Positions 14,947-26,380 of a DNA stretch of 64,000 bases are shown one piece after another. Numbering within the stretch: position 1 is the stretch's first letter; every line of letters starts with the position of its first letter. The stretch comes from Viola odorata (taxonomy: Eukaryota > Streptophyta > Magnoliopsida > Malpighiales > Violaceae): assembly GCA_963691705.1 (NCBI GenBank), contig OY829540.1, positions 48,644,158-48,708,157 on the forward strand. The letters run 5' to 3'. The notes below the pieces were generated by a model. The model was not told the DNA's origin. It saw nothing but the letters and a program-made list of their open reading frames with translations, and did no database searches. Made by a program: the position numbers and the translations under genes.

Positions 14947-16518
14947 TGGTCTCGGTTTTGCCTTCTTTTCTAGCCCTTTCGGGGGCTTGATATTGCTATT
15001 TGACCCTTATTCCAATCTTATTTGCAGAATAGCGACAAAAGAGGGAAACGATCGAAAAGAAGCCATTTTGGAGCAATTCTGAAGAATTCCAGTTTCAAGG
15101 CCTAGAAGAAAGAACGTTGTCAAGACCTCGACGTGAACCAAACCAGTGCGCTGTCTCAAGGCCTTGACAGTTCTGCATCTTCCATCAAAGAAAAGCATCT
15201 CCAAAGATCCGAACGGAAACTCCTACGCTTCCAGAAGGCATCAGACGTGTCAGGAATCCCAGAATATTCCCTTTGCAAGGACATGTGCTGTCACGTCCTC
15301 ATTGCCCTTGGCTGTTTTGTCTCCTAGTTAGTATTAGGCTATATAAGCATAGTGCTAGGGTTTTTTGTGAGGACGGTTGTCCAAGGATATTTTTTTACAT
15401 TAATTTCAGTGTTTATTTTCTGGGGATCTCCTCCTCTTGTCATCAAGAACAACCTTTGTTTCAAGCCTGGATAATTAATCTATCTACCGGTTTCCTCTAC
15501 TCCCTTTTTACTCTCTTTGTTATTGCATGCTTATATATATCTACTGTTTGTATTTTAGTATGAGTAGCTAAATACCCCCTTCTTAGTGAAGGGTGTTTCA
15601 AGGGTTGTAGGGTTCGGCTAAGAGGTCTAATGCAAGCTTAATATATTCTCTCGTGGCACATAATCGTTTACCGTTTTAATTCCATACTTGTCTAGAAATA
15701 TTAAGAGTCTGATCACTTATTAGTATTTCTGCATGAGTAAATGTCATTTCTAGGGTTATACCTGACGCGAAGCCCTGGAATAGTAGTAGACACTTAGCAG
15801 AGGTAGCGCGAGAGACCTCTATCTAGGGGTAAACAGTTATCTAGGGTATGAGATACGGGTCTGACAAACCGAGCTATCGCGCCCTAGATCTGTCTTACCT
15901 CCCCTTCATTGGCGTTCTGAATTTGGCCTCCCCGCATTCGTGCCTGGGAGGATGGCGGAACGTCAAGGTCACCTCATATGTGGAAACGGGGGGTGACTTT
16001 TATCTAAGAAGGTAAGCAGGGGATGCAGTGTGGAAACACGATCCCTATAGCAGATCTGTACCTGAGTCTAGAATATTTTTGTACCAATGACTAGCCAACC
16101 TAGAAAACAACCCAAGGAAGCACCTTTCACTAAGATCTCGTCTTATTTGACTAATATCTTTTCTATTACCTTTCCAGCCCTCGATCGGTTTGTATTTCTT
16201 GCCCTGGATTACATTTTATTTTCATGCCCTAGATAAATGCTTTACAATTCTGTTTTGTTAGCTCCCATACTCTGCGTTGATTAACTTGTTAATCAACATA
16301 AAACCTCCCCAGTAGTGTTATTTCGGTTAGATCTGTTGCATATTACCTTGTCATACATCTTCATTAGCAATTTACTCCTTCAATCTCTACGGTTCGACCC
16401 TGTCTTGCCCTGTACACATTAATTTGTGCATCTAGGCACCAGGAAAATATTAGTATATTTGAGTGACGATCACTAAGCCCTCACAGTTTTTCTAAAATGA
16501 TATTCGTTGAGGTCTATT
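14947..16518 (+). mobile_element. LTR of a gypsy-type element, copy A
   Basis: The copy is homologous along its length to the LTR at 41855 and in part to the one at 18912. It starts with TGGTCTCGGTTTTGCC. It carries a TATA-like CTATATAAGC near 15341 and a GAGTAGCTAA motif near 15562. A highly conserved block lies at about 15780-16060 and shares CCTCCCCGCATTCGTGCCT with copy B. The start aligns with the starts of copies B and C. The right limit is placed just before TAGTAGCGGA (16520), which aligns with the primer-binding site of copy B. That limit is an inference. No gag or pol follows, so this is a solo LTR plus a little internal sequence or a truncated copy. Confidence 0.65.
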
Positions 16519-16888
16519 TTAGTAGCGGATTGCTTAAGTAATGATCTATGGTAATTTCGGATTTGTCATTTTGTCATATAAGACTATTGGGGGTTCATAG
16601 AGTTTGCTTTGGACCCGATTCCTTACGGTTTTTTCAAAATGCCTAATTCCAGTAGGAGATTAACTTCTCTTATATTATCTTTTTATTTCTTTTATTTTTC
16701 TGATGTGGTATTTTAGTTCGCACACTTCAATAATTTTCCTTTCGAACAATCACACAAAACCCACAATTTGGGCAATTAATCTTCATTCAAACAAAGTATC
16801 GCAAGGCCTAGAAGTAGGGCGCGCAACAATCCCCCCTTCAAATGTATATAATAGTGGAGAACAACGTACTGTTTCAAAGTATCACAAG
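16519..16888. other. Residual internal sequence after LTR copy A, no gene
   Basis: The first tens of bases resemble the start of the internal region of the copy-B element (AGTAGCGGA, then TTGCTTAAG). Beyond that the sequence has no coding potential I can recognise, up to the CACTA terminus at 16889. Confidence 0.4.
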
Positions 16889-17060
16889 CACTACAAGAAA
16901 ATTGGAGGACAACATCGGTTAAAATGGACGATTTGCGTCAGTTTTAACCGACGAAAACGAAAAAGAATCACTTTCAGTATATATCGTTTTGTGTTAGTAT
17001 AAACTGCCGCTATCACCGGCATGTGTATTTTTTGGATGAGTTCAAACCGCTGCTATAGTC
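16889..17060 (+). mobile_element. Terminus of a CACTA (En/Spm) DNA transposon
   Basis: The sequence begins with CACTACAAGAAAATTGG, the canonical CACTA terminal inverted repeat. It is followed by subterminal motifs of the type ACATCGGTTAAAA, GTTTTAACCGACG and AAACCGCTGCTAT, arranged in both orientations as is usual for the family. The bases just outside are AAG (16886-16888), a possible 3-bp target duplication. I could not find the partner terminus ending in CTTGTAGTG, nor any transposase frame. The right limit is therefore a guess and the copy is probably truncated. Confidence 0.65.
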
Positions 17061-18911
17061 TACAAAATTAACCAATAATTCAGTTAATTCATGGGTTATG
17101 CGGTAGTTTTAAGTTACGTTAATCTACAATTATACTAGATTTTGTGTCATTTATGAACCAACACTAAAGTTCATTCATTGAAAAATTCAAATCGATATGG
17201 TGTTTTCAATATTTCACTTTTACATTTTGCTATTCTTCAAATTAATGCAATACAAACACATGTATGAAAGCATGCTTCATGTAAGGAAAGTCAAAGTTTT
17301 GTATTTGTTGAAGTTTGATATCAAGTTCAAGTACTGTTTTTACAACAACCAAAATAGTATTTTTTACACAACAATTAAAAAGATGAAATGCAAGTTCAAT
17401 TTTACATCAATGGAAGCATAGTTAGTCTTCCCTAGATAAGTAAACCAAGTTCAGATAAAGTCATTTGCTTGTGAATATTAAACATGGAGGTTAGTTCATG
17501 ACATACACCAATTAGTGAAGTAGATTTCAACAGACAAAAGATGTTTACAAAAAAAAACAATCTAAAAATATATTACAACTAGATATCATGGAAAATAATG
17601 TCTGATGCTAAAGATAATTTAGAATGTGATTATCATGTATTTGCTTTCAGAGCTAACATATGTGAACATTTTTATTTATTTATTATTTTGCCACACCCTA
17701 TCATATTTGGTTCCATCATTCATACCCGGTTGATAGTAGTTTCTCATATTTTGAATGGAGCTAATCACTTGATAGATTTGACAAAAATGATGACAGAAAT
17801 TTGCAAAAGTAATCGAAATAGTATTTAAACTAAAAATAAATCATTATTCTATGCGCTCTACCATATTTGTCATATTTTTTTCTCATTTTTTTAATATTTG
17901 AATAAGAATGTATGGTCTAATCATTCATGCATGTTTGATAGTTGTTTAACATTTTTGAACCGAAATGATCCTCTAATGGATGTGACCATAAAAATTATAG
18001 AAATTTGAATCCTCAGTTTACCATATTATCATGACAAATCACAACATATTGCATTCCATAAAGCTATGTTAACAAACTAAAAAGAAGAGCATGAAAATAC
18101 AAGGACGACCACATGAACCAAACTAAAAAGAGTCATCCACTTCATTTCCATATCACAAGCACAGTCTCATACATATTAGTTGTGTATATATTTTATATAC
18201 GTTTTTCTTAGTTAGAGTATAGAGTAGGTTTTTCCTCTTATACTATATCTATAACTGATCCTTGAATGAATAAACTAAGTAGTATTCATCACAAGTTTAC
18301 TCTTCATTAGATATTTCATAAGTATATTCAAAATTTGTGTCTTTCAGTAGCCTACAATATGAGCAATAAATTGAACATACACATGAAACCACCCATCATC
18401 CTTTATTTTTATGTATTGATAACTAGATGGTTTGGTAACTAGTAAACCTTGGACTCTATGGGTGAGATGGTTTTATCTAATTTTATCTCAAGACGAAAGT
18501 TGTAATGTTGATGATTCTAGCATGACAATAGTCTCCAATCTCTCTAATGTTGCCGATTAAGTACAGGGGCATATGATTTTCTTCTAAGGGCTGTAAATGA
18601 CTTGAGGGCGTCCGAGGTACACTGTTAAATATTTTGTTATGGTAGAAATGGTTGCTTAGCTTTCATAAAAGAGATGACACAATTTCAATCTAGGGGATGC
18701 AATGTTGTTTGGTCAGACCTGAAGTATGGTTATTTATTGTTGCCTAATTCCACATAATCTTCAAAACGGATAATATTATGCAGTTTGCTCATTAAGTCAT
18801 TTCAGATTTAGTTAAATTATAAATTAAATAATGCTCGAATAAAAATGTTATAGTATACCTAATTTATACGTTAGAAAAAAATGTGTTGCATAACTGATTG
18901 AGCTTAATTTG
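17061..18911. other. AT-rich DNA without genes, possible interior of the CACTA remnant
   Basis: Only short open frames without family resemblance are present. Two loosely similar blocks (about 17690-17810 and 17900-18010, both with CATTCAT then TTTGATAGT-like text) suggest an old local duplication. No transposase motifs are visible. Confidence 0.35.
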
Positions 18912-19990
18912 TGCTAGTTTTACCACCTATTTTCATGCATCTTGAATGTCAATTCTATTGATTTCAGTATGGATTCCATGATTATTGCAGAAAGCAGACC
19001 TGGAGGGCGAATGGAGAAAAATGAGTAGAATCGAGTCAATTCTTGAAGTAATGAGGGCAGACACCTTTCTTGGTAGGTCTCTTGGCCAAGATGAGTCACT
19101 TGAGAGGCAGAAGCCTATGTCATGAGCGACAACTCAAAGCTTGAAGTTCGATTGAATGCGAATTGCTGGCTTACATGCAGAAGAGTTGGAGTGGCGTCCA
19201 AACTTCTTTATCTCGACACTATAGACTTATAATTTGAGAGGATGAGCGATTTAGATACAATTAAAGATTAAGTAGGATTTATCTTATCTTTATTTTATTT
19301 TCTTTTAGAGATATTATTGGTAGAGGACGCTATATATTCTCTGCCTAGGTTTTTGAGAGGACACACAAAAAATCTTGCTGAGAACTCGACTCCTTCTCTC
19401 TTTCTTCATCTCTATTTTCGAATTCATAACCCTAGCTCCTTCGTTCTTCACGGAACGAAGGATTTTCATATTCTTTAATATATTTTTTTGTTTGTTTCCA
19501 TCATGAGTATGAGTAGCTAAATAAATATTTCTAGTAAAAATGTTTAAAGCATGAGTATGAGTATGCATGAGACCTAACTGTTCTTTATTAATCTTTGAAT
19601 CTGCATTTAATTAATCTCATGATAATTGTATTGTGTTTCCCTTTTGATTTTGGATTTGGCCAATCTAAAGTTAAGTTGATTATCAAAACCATTATTCTTC
19701 TTGACCACGGTAACCCGTCTTGGGCCACTTACGTGCCAAGAGGATCGAAGTAGACAACCTAGCACTGATGGATCTACCGCGAACTAGCCCGGAGTACCGC
19801 TAGTGTGAAAAACTAACCTGATTTAGTTCAAAACAACCCCCCTCCCCCCGCCCCCTCCCCCCCAATTTCACCTAAGTGTTATCACCGATTTTTACAATCA
19901 CACACGAAAAATAACACCAGTATTTTCTGTGGATCGAACCTCTTACTTGCTATTTACAATTAAAATTTCCATTAGTTTCCACCATCTTAA
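18912..19990 (+). mobile_element. LTR of the same gypsy-type family, copy C (diverged)
   Basis: The copy starts TGCTAGTTTTACC, aligning with copies A and B. It has GCAGAAAGCAGACC-like text at the equivalent place, a TATATATT box near 19331, the TATGAGTAGCTAAAT motif near 19507, and CTGTGGATCGAACCTC near 19929, which is also present in copy B at about 43545. It is the most diverged of the three. The right boundary is uncertain and no coding region follows. Confidence 0.6.
19837..19863 (-). other. C-rich tract able to form a G-quadruplex on the minus strand
   Basis: Four runs of five to seven C are separated by single bases within 27 nucleotides. The complementary strand therefore has G-runs with one-base loops, a textbook quadruplex pattern. 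It lies inside LTR copy C. Confidence 0.6.
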
Positions 19991-20774
19991 ATAAATGGAA
20001 TTAACTTTCCATTATCTATAGTGGAAATTCAAAGGAATTAATTTTCCATCATCTCATTTGACATGTCACATGTCAATTTATTAGAGACTCAGGAATGACA
20101 AATGGTATGATGTAAATATTTTAGGGATCTTATGTAGATTCCTTTCAATCTACCACCAAAGTTTCACAACATAGTTTTTATATATACTAGCGTCAAACTC
20201 GCACGTTGCGCCAATACTATATATTGCAAAATTTCTTTTCAATTTTTAGAATATACAAACTACACATTACGAAATTATCACAAATTATAAAATATATTAA
20301 GGAATTCTTACATAGAGAGCTTGAAAGAAGTGTATAAATGACTCAATTTTGAAGAACATATTTTCTAGTAAAATATTACGAATTTATGATAATACTTGTG
20401 TCTTTGTAGCATGAAGCACCAAAATACAATGGTTATTCCAATTGCGCTTTGGTTCTAGAAAATGGAGTGGTTGATGTGAAATCTAAAGATGCAGTATTTA
20501 TAGGTTAGAAGACATAATTGTTTATTAAAAATGAATAAATTGTCATTGATGTAAAATAATAATGTAAATAAATCATATTAATGGAGAAAAAACTCTTCAA
20601 ATTTGAGAATTAGAAAACATAATTAATATTTGATATTGCCAACTTAAGAGGATTTCACGGATCATATGTGGCTTCCTCTCAAGCCTTTATTCAAGTTTTC
20701 ACTGCATCTTTTTTATATTTATATAGATATAGATAATAAGATAGAGATGGCTAGTGGGCTTGAATAGGTCCAAA
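19991..20774. repeat. AT-rich segment with a diverged duplicated block, unidentified
   Basis: Text around 20120-20195 (TATGTAGATTCCTTTCAA then TTTTTATATATACTAG) resembles text around 20665-20730 (TATGTGGCTTCCTCTCAA then TTTTTTATATTTATATAG). The two are about 540 bases apart in the same orientation. A CTAGCGTCAAACTCGC stretch follows the first copy. It may be a small Helitron-like or other non-autonomous element, but I cannot identify the ends. Confidence 0.3.
20767..20774. repeat. 8-bp target-site duplication, left copy
   Basis: GGTCCAAA is identical to 22085-22092 on the other side of the hAT-type element. Confidence 0.85.
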
Positions 20775-22084
20775 TAGGGGTGTTCATCGGTTGGTACCGT
20801 AATTTTTCGGTATAAATATTTCGCTATTAAGTATACCGAATTAAAGAAATTAGATATTGTACCTTAGTTTTTATTGATCGGTACCGTTACCATATTACCA
20901 AAATAATTTCGGTACGGTATTACGATAATACCGAATTACAATCTCAAAACAGAAGAACAAGTTGCTTTGCAAATAAACAAACAACATAACAACTAATGAG
21001 ATTTTTTTTTATAACTTTTTCCCTTTTCTTTTAATTTTAATTCTAGCATTGATTATGGAGGAAAACGATGCAGTAAGATGAACTAATAGATGCAGTATCA
21101 TGATGGCAGGAGAAATAACTTAAATAAATTAGCAATATTTCCAACTAAAAAATGCACCAGTGGCAAGCAATAACCAAGCTAGAACCAACTGGGTAAACCC
21201 AAATGAAAAGGAAAGGGAAAGATATGTAGACTACTGACCAACATATGCAGAAACGGCCCAACAATTTAGTGCTAAAATTCCACTCACGATCTGGCCATCA
21301 TCAGTGTTGTTTGGTATGACCTCCATTATATGGAAACTGTATGAAAAATAAATAAATAGAAAACATCAATAGCAAATAAAATCAACAATAACACAGTCCC
21401 AAATTGATTTCAAATTTCACTAAACCCTAATCTAATTGATAAGAGAAAAAAATTACCTGGTGGTGGTGGACACCGATGAATCAAAATTGGAAAATCAAAG
21501 GTTAGGGTTTTGGTGTTAGGTGGAAGAGATGGTGAGGTTTTGTTCGGCAGCACTGTCGAATGTCGATGGTCGATTTTGGAATGGGGTTAGGTGATGGTGA
21601 TTGGAAACGGGTTATGGACTTATGGTGATGGTGAATCAGACAAAGACGAGGGAGAAGAGGAGGGGGAAGCCAAATTAGTTTCTGTAATTAGGGATTTAGG
21701 TGGTTTGGTCAGCTGTGCAAATTAGTTTTATGGGTGGGCTAGGCAACCATTGTACTCTGATTCTGTTTTGGGACAAGAGGGAGAAGAGGAGGCTGTGTAA
21801 ATTAGTTTTGTGGGTGGGCTGGGCAGCTGTGCTTAACCATTAATTACTCAAAAATAAAATTATACAACTGAGTTGGCCCGTAGGAACTAGGAAGGGATAG
21901 TAAAAAGAACTTCTAAAATGGCAGGTACGGTAATATATCAAATACCATACCGTACCGAACAAAGTTCGGTCGGTAATTCGGTATACCGCATAGTAAAAAA
22001 TTCAAAAAAAATACCGACCGAACATAGTAAACTTCGATACGGTATTACGATAATTTCGGTACGGTCAGTATTTGCACAACCCTA
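20775..22084. mobile_element. Non-autonomous hAT-type transposon, 1310 bp
   Basis: The left end is TAGGGGTGTTCATCGG. The right end read on the other strand is TAGGGTTGTGCAAATAC. Both are followed by subterminal repeats rich in CGGTACGGTA and TACCGAATT motifs in both orientations. The element is flanked by a perfect 8-bp duplication GGTCCAAA, the size made by hAT transposases. There is no transposase frame. The interior (about 21000-21900) includes a duplicated phrase around TGTGTAAATTAGTTTTGTGG (about 21715 and 21795). Confidence 0.85.
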
Positions 22085-22092
22085 GGTCCAAA
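22085..22092. repeat. 8-bp target-site duplication, right copy
   Basis: Exact copy of 20767-20774. Confidence 0.85.
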
Positions 22093-23675
22093 GTACAAAT
22101 TGTTACAATTCCCTCTAATCATTTTGTACATCATAATTTTGAGAATTTAGTATATGATTTTGTCTGTCCATTTAGTTCAAACTTATTATTTCATCACTAA
22201 CCCCTCTCAAAATTGTTCTTCCTTTATACTTGTTTTAAAAGGAAATTAAGATAAATCATTAAAATCTAGGTATCTCATTCCTCACTCATTATGAATTGAA
22301 CTCACACATTACCTTATACGGAGAACATGCACTAATCAATTGTGCTACAATTTTATTATACGCACAAATTACCTTATAAAGAGAACATGCACTAATTAAT
22401 TGTGCTACAATTTTTTCCCACAAAACTAACAATTAATGGGAACTAAACTAATAACTACGGGTAAAACTAACAACTTACTCGTTTGCCACTATAAACATAA
22501 GATTCTTAGAAAGAACCACGTAATTTATTGATCAAATGTGGACTGATCACTTGTGGACTGAGCAGTACAAGGAAAAATGCCAACCATATTTAATTCTAGT
22601 CTTAATCGATTAATATTAATTTTGTTTATATAGACCTATATTTCAAGAATCGTCGGACTAAGATATTGAGCCAAATGATAAAGGTTCAAGGTTTTGAGGT
22701 TTAACCGGGGTTCGATTCGGTTTCAACATAAATAGTTATACATATGTTTGTAGTATATTTTTTACACATAAATCTAAATTATATTCTATTATTTGGCCAT
22801 TACATGCAATATTTACATGTATAATTAAATCAAAACTAATTAAATTATTAAGTATGTAAACTTATACATTAAATAATTATTTTAGAACTTCAGGTTTCAT
22901 TTTCACAGTGATTGGTGAGTGAGAGAGGGAGTAAGAGTTGACTGCGTTGCTTTTACTTCCTTAGGATTTTAACGTTCTTTATTTTTTATTTTTTTTTATA
23001 AAAGAAAGATATGAAATGTAGTTTTGACCAACATTGAAAATCAAGTAGTGAACCCTACAAAAATTTCTAAAACCGTGATCGGTTCTTCCGGTTTGCTGGT
23101 TCTTACACTAATTCACCGGTTTTTAGAGGCTCTTAGGAAAATAGGTTTTCCGATCATTTCAGGACTAGAAAGCTGACCGGTCACCGATTTTAGAGGTCGG
23201 ATCGGCTGGAGAAGTTCGGTCTTGAGAATATAGATATAGTGTAACACTTGTATCCAACAACCTGTTAACCAGGCACGAGCGCCACGTTGAAGCCTAATGT
23301 GAAATCTTACCATCTTAGGTACTGCTCACTTGTGGACTGAGCTCGTCTAAGTGTGGCATGTGTACTGCCCATACGCGGCCTGCGCAAACATGGCACTGGC
23401 GTTGGGCTTGATCGTCTGCTGGCCAAAGCCAGTCGTGGCCTAGGCACTCGTCAACCCTGGCCCGACCCTAGACTTACTCTTATTCATGCATTTCATTTAG
23501 TTACGAGTTCATACATATTACATTTATGGCATTCTATATGCATGCTAGAAATGATAGGAATTGAAAAACATCGCAGTTGAATTAAAAGGGATTTCTATCT
23601 ATTTAAAAAAAAAGATCAAACCGTAAGTAATTTTTTACACATTATGACTTACTCTTGGGCGACATCAATACTCAC
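22093..23675. other. Intergenic DNA with a 60-bp tandem duplication
   Basis: Two head-to-tail copies of a 60-bp unit lie at about 22305-22364 and 22365-22420, both containing GAGAACATGCACTAAT. Around 23070-23220 there is a stretch rich in CCGGTTT and ACCGGTC motifs in both orientations, possibly a decayed terminal region of another DNA transposon. No gene is seen. Confidence 0.45.
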
Positions 23676-23680
23676 TAAAC
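23676..23680. repeat. 5-bp target-site duplication of the Copia element, left
   Basis: TAAAC is identical to 26381-26385. Confidence 0.8.
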
Positions 23681-24041
23681 TGTAGAAAATAATAATGATG
23701 TTTGTGATACCAAGTAAAAACTCGATATTTAATAAATAGTAAAATGGATTTATAAATAGTAGAATTCATATATGAATGGTAGAATGCAGAAATAGAAATT
23801 TGGGCTCTGAGAGCCGGATATACAGACTACCTTGTTGATGCTTTGCTTTTCTACATATATATTTTCATATTTTACAATAGAGGTATCAACACCTATTTAT
23901 AAGAAGTATTGCACCTATCTATTAATGGACGCAACTATTGATGCAGACGCAACGGTTGGAATGAACACAACGGATGGAACGGACGCAACGGTTGGAACGG
24001 ATGCAACGGTTGGAATGGACGTGTTGTTTGAATATTCAACA
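23681..24041 (-). repeat. Copia 3' LTR
   Basis: TGTAGAAAAT to TTCAACA on the + strand. It is closely similar to 26022-26380 with scattered substitutions. The part at 23928-24022 is a minisatellite of GACGCAACGGTTGGAA-type units, about 18 bases long and imperfect. Confidence 0.9.
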
Positions 24042-24049
24042 CCCCCCCC

Positions 24050-25295
24050 TCAAGTTGGTGCGTAGATATCCCATATGCCCAACTTGCAAAGAATCTTCGA
24101 GATTACTTGACTTGAAACTGCTTTAGTAAGGATGTCAACTAATTGATCCTCTAATCGAATACTAGACAATTTAAGTGTCTTTCCATCCAGCTTCTCTTTA
24201 ATGAAGAAACAATCAATTTCTACATGTTTAGTTCGATCATGTTGGACGAGATTGTGGAATGTCACAAGCAGCCTTATTATCACAATATAGCTTAATCGGT
24301 TTTAGAGGTGGGAATCCTAGATCTGTCAAGAGCAACTTCAACCACAATGCTTCATATAATCCAAGGGCCATGCCAAAGTATTCGGCTTCTACACTAGATC
24401 AGGCAACCACATTTTACTTCTTGTTTCTCCATTTCAGGAGGTTACCTCCTACAAAGGTAAAGTAGACTGAGGTGGATCGTTTATCGTCCCAACTATGAGC
24501 CAAGTACATCAATTTCCCAACCAGTCTCTAGTATTGCCCTTTATTTACAGGGATTTGGTCAGGTTCAATTGACAACTTTAAGTCCTCTTCCATGGGTGTT
24601 TCAGCTGGCTGACATGCTGACATACCAGTTTCATGTAGTAAATCCAAAGTATATTTTCGTTGTGATAGAGATATACCTTTGGAGGATCTGGACACTTTAA
24701 TTCCAAGGAAGTACTTTAGTGGACCAAGATCTTTCATTTCAAATTCAGTAGACAGGTAGTTTTTCAATGCTCTTCTTTCTTTAGGATCATTTCTAGTCAC
24801 CACCATGTCATCAACATATACGACGAGTGCAATTATCTTGTCTTGTCCTTTCTTTAGGAACAACGTATGATCTGCATTGCTTTGACAGTAGCTAAATTTT
24901 TTCATGGGTTTTGTAAATCTCCCAAACCAAGCTCTTGGGGACTGTTTAAGCCTATACAATGATTTCTTCAACCTGCACACTTTTTGTTGTTGATGTTCAG
25001 AGATTATACAACCTGGTGGAAGATCCATATACACTTCTTCTGTCAGTTCACTATGAAGAAATGCATTCTTTACATTAAATTTCAAGGGATCAACACTGTT
25101 ATTGTGACTTCCCTCTGAGTCTTCATTATAACCCTCTGAGTGTTTATTATGACTCCCTTCACTGTCATTGTGACTTCCCTCTGAGTCTTCATTATAACCC
25201 TCTGAGTGTTCATTATGACTCTCTTCATTGTAACCATCTTTAGCTTGGTTTCGCACCAATATGTGAGTGTCATCATACTCATCATTATATTCCAA
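24050..25295 (-). pseudogene. Copia pol remnant: reverse transcriptase and partial RNase H
   Basis: The longest frame (24528-25295, 255 codons) holds the Copia RT core. It has VKNAFLHSELTEEVYMDLPP, the YVDDM catalytic loop, and LGPLKYFLGIKVSRS. Downstream frames (to 24050) show FTFVGGNLLKW and an EAEYFGMALG RNase H motif, then EDQLVDILTKAVSS. Stops interrupt the region, and the stretch normally joining LMYLAHS to RRSTSGYFTF is missing. Upstream of RT, residues about 20-65 are a Ser/His/Glu/Gly-rich repeat encoded by two copies of a 66-bp unit (25101-25166 and 25167-25232). This is not part of normal Copia pol and replaces the integrase-RT linker. The catalytic YVDD is intact, but the protein is not. 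Confidence 0.85.
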
Positions 25296-26009
25296 TCATA
25301 TTTTCATGTTCAAAACTTCCAGTTGATGCTGCTCCCCTTGAATTTCTGTAGCTTTGGTTTGCTTCTTTCAATTAATTTGTTGGACCTTTCTTGAACCTTG
25401 TCTTAAGGATTGCGACTGATAACAACGAAAGCTTCACCTTTCTCGGGTTCTCCATTCATCGTTATTTTTTTGAGCAGCCTCATGACGGATCAAGGAGAAA
25501 GGTGGATCATCAAGAACTGGATTTTTTCTTAGGATATCGCCACTCACCTGTTCGAATCCACCATCCAAACTATTTTTCAATAAATTTTTGGACCTTGAGG
25601 AACTGGATCATTTCTTAGGATATTGCCACACACCTGTTTGAATCCACCATCCAAATCATTTTTCGTATCCATCATCCTTTTCAGTAGGTAACGGAGAATT
25701 ACCACAGATGAAGGAAAGTTTCTCCTTTTCAGCAGTTAATATTTCGACCATCTAGGACCAAACATCGTAGTTTGTTTCATCAAGGATGATTCTGGGATTG
25801 TCGATTGTAAAATAGTTAGAGCAGATTTTCCACTAGAGCTTTCAGATTCAAATTTTCTCATGATGATTTCAATTGGTCGACTCCGCTTTTGTTTGTGCTC
25901 CACTCATGGTAGAACAATATACAGATGAGGTTGGTGTTGACTGTCACCACTCCCCCTCAAAACCAACATCTTCGTGATTTTGCTGCCACAGACCCCTTAA
26001 GATCAAGAG

Positions 26010-26021
26010 GCTCCGCTACCA
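26010..26021 (-). other. Primer-binding site of the Copia element
   Basis: On the minus strand this reads TGGTAGCGGAGC and lies directly after the 5' LTR. It is the usual initiator-Met-tRNA type site TGGTATCAGAGC with two changes. The same 12-mer occurs in the unrelated element at 43736. Confidence 0.75.
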
Positions 26022-26380
26022 TATAGAAAATAATAATAATGTTTGTGATACAAAGTAGAAACTCGATATTTAATAAATAGTAAAATAGATTTATAAATAG
26101 TAGAATTCATATATGAATAGTAGAATGCAGAAATAGAAATTTGGGTTCTGGGAGCCGGATATAGAGACTACATTGTTGATGCTTTGCTTTTCTACATATA
26201 TATCCATATTTTACAACAGAGGTATCAGCACCTATTTATAAGAAGTATTGTACCTATTTATTAATGGACGCAACTATTGGTGCAGATGCAACGGTTGGAA
26301 CGAACACAATAGATGGAACGAATGCAACGGTTGGAACGGACGCAACAGTTGGAATGGACGTGTTGTTTGAATAGTCAACA
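26022..26380 (-). repeat. Copia 5' LTR
   Basis: TATAGAAAAT to GTCAACA on the + strand, where the first dinucleotide TG has become TA relative to the partner LTR. It carries the same GCAACGGTTGGAA minisatellite (about 26270-26355). Confidence 0.9.

Larger units (their letters stand above)
23681..26380 (-). mobile_element. Internally deleted Copia-type LTR retrotransposon, 2.7 kb
   Basis: Two LTRs of about 360 bp (23681-24041 and 26022-26380) flank a minus-strand remnant of Copia RT and RNase H. On the minus strand the polypurine tract (eight G, complement of 24042-24049) abuts the left, 3' LTR. The primer-binding site abuts the right, 5' LTR with no spacer. A 5-bp duplication TAAAC flanks the element. 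Gag, protease and integrase are missing, and RNase H is partly deleted, so the copy is non-autonomous. Confidence 0.92.

Noticed and set aside
16703..17828. Three + strand frames of 74-99 codons around the CACTA end
   Set aside because: No transposase motif, and one crosses the transposon terminus. Chance frames in AT-rich DNA.
23353..23580. 75-codon frame beginning MACVLPIRGL
   Set aside because: No homology, isolated, and next to transposon-like CCGGTTT repeats.
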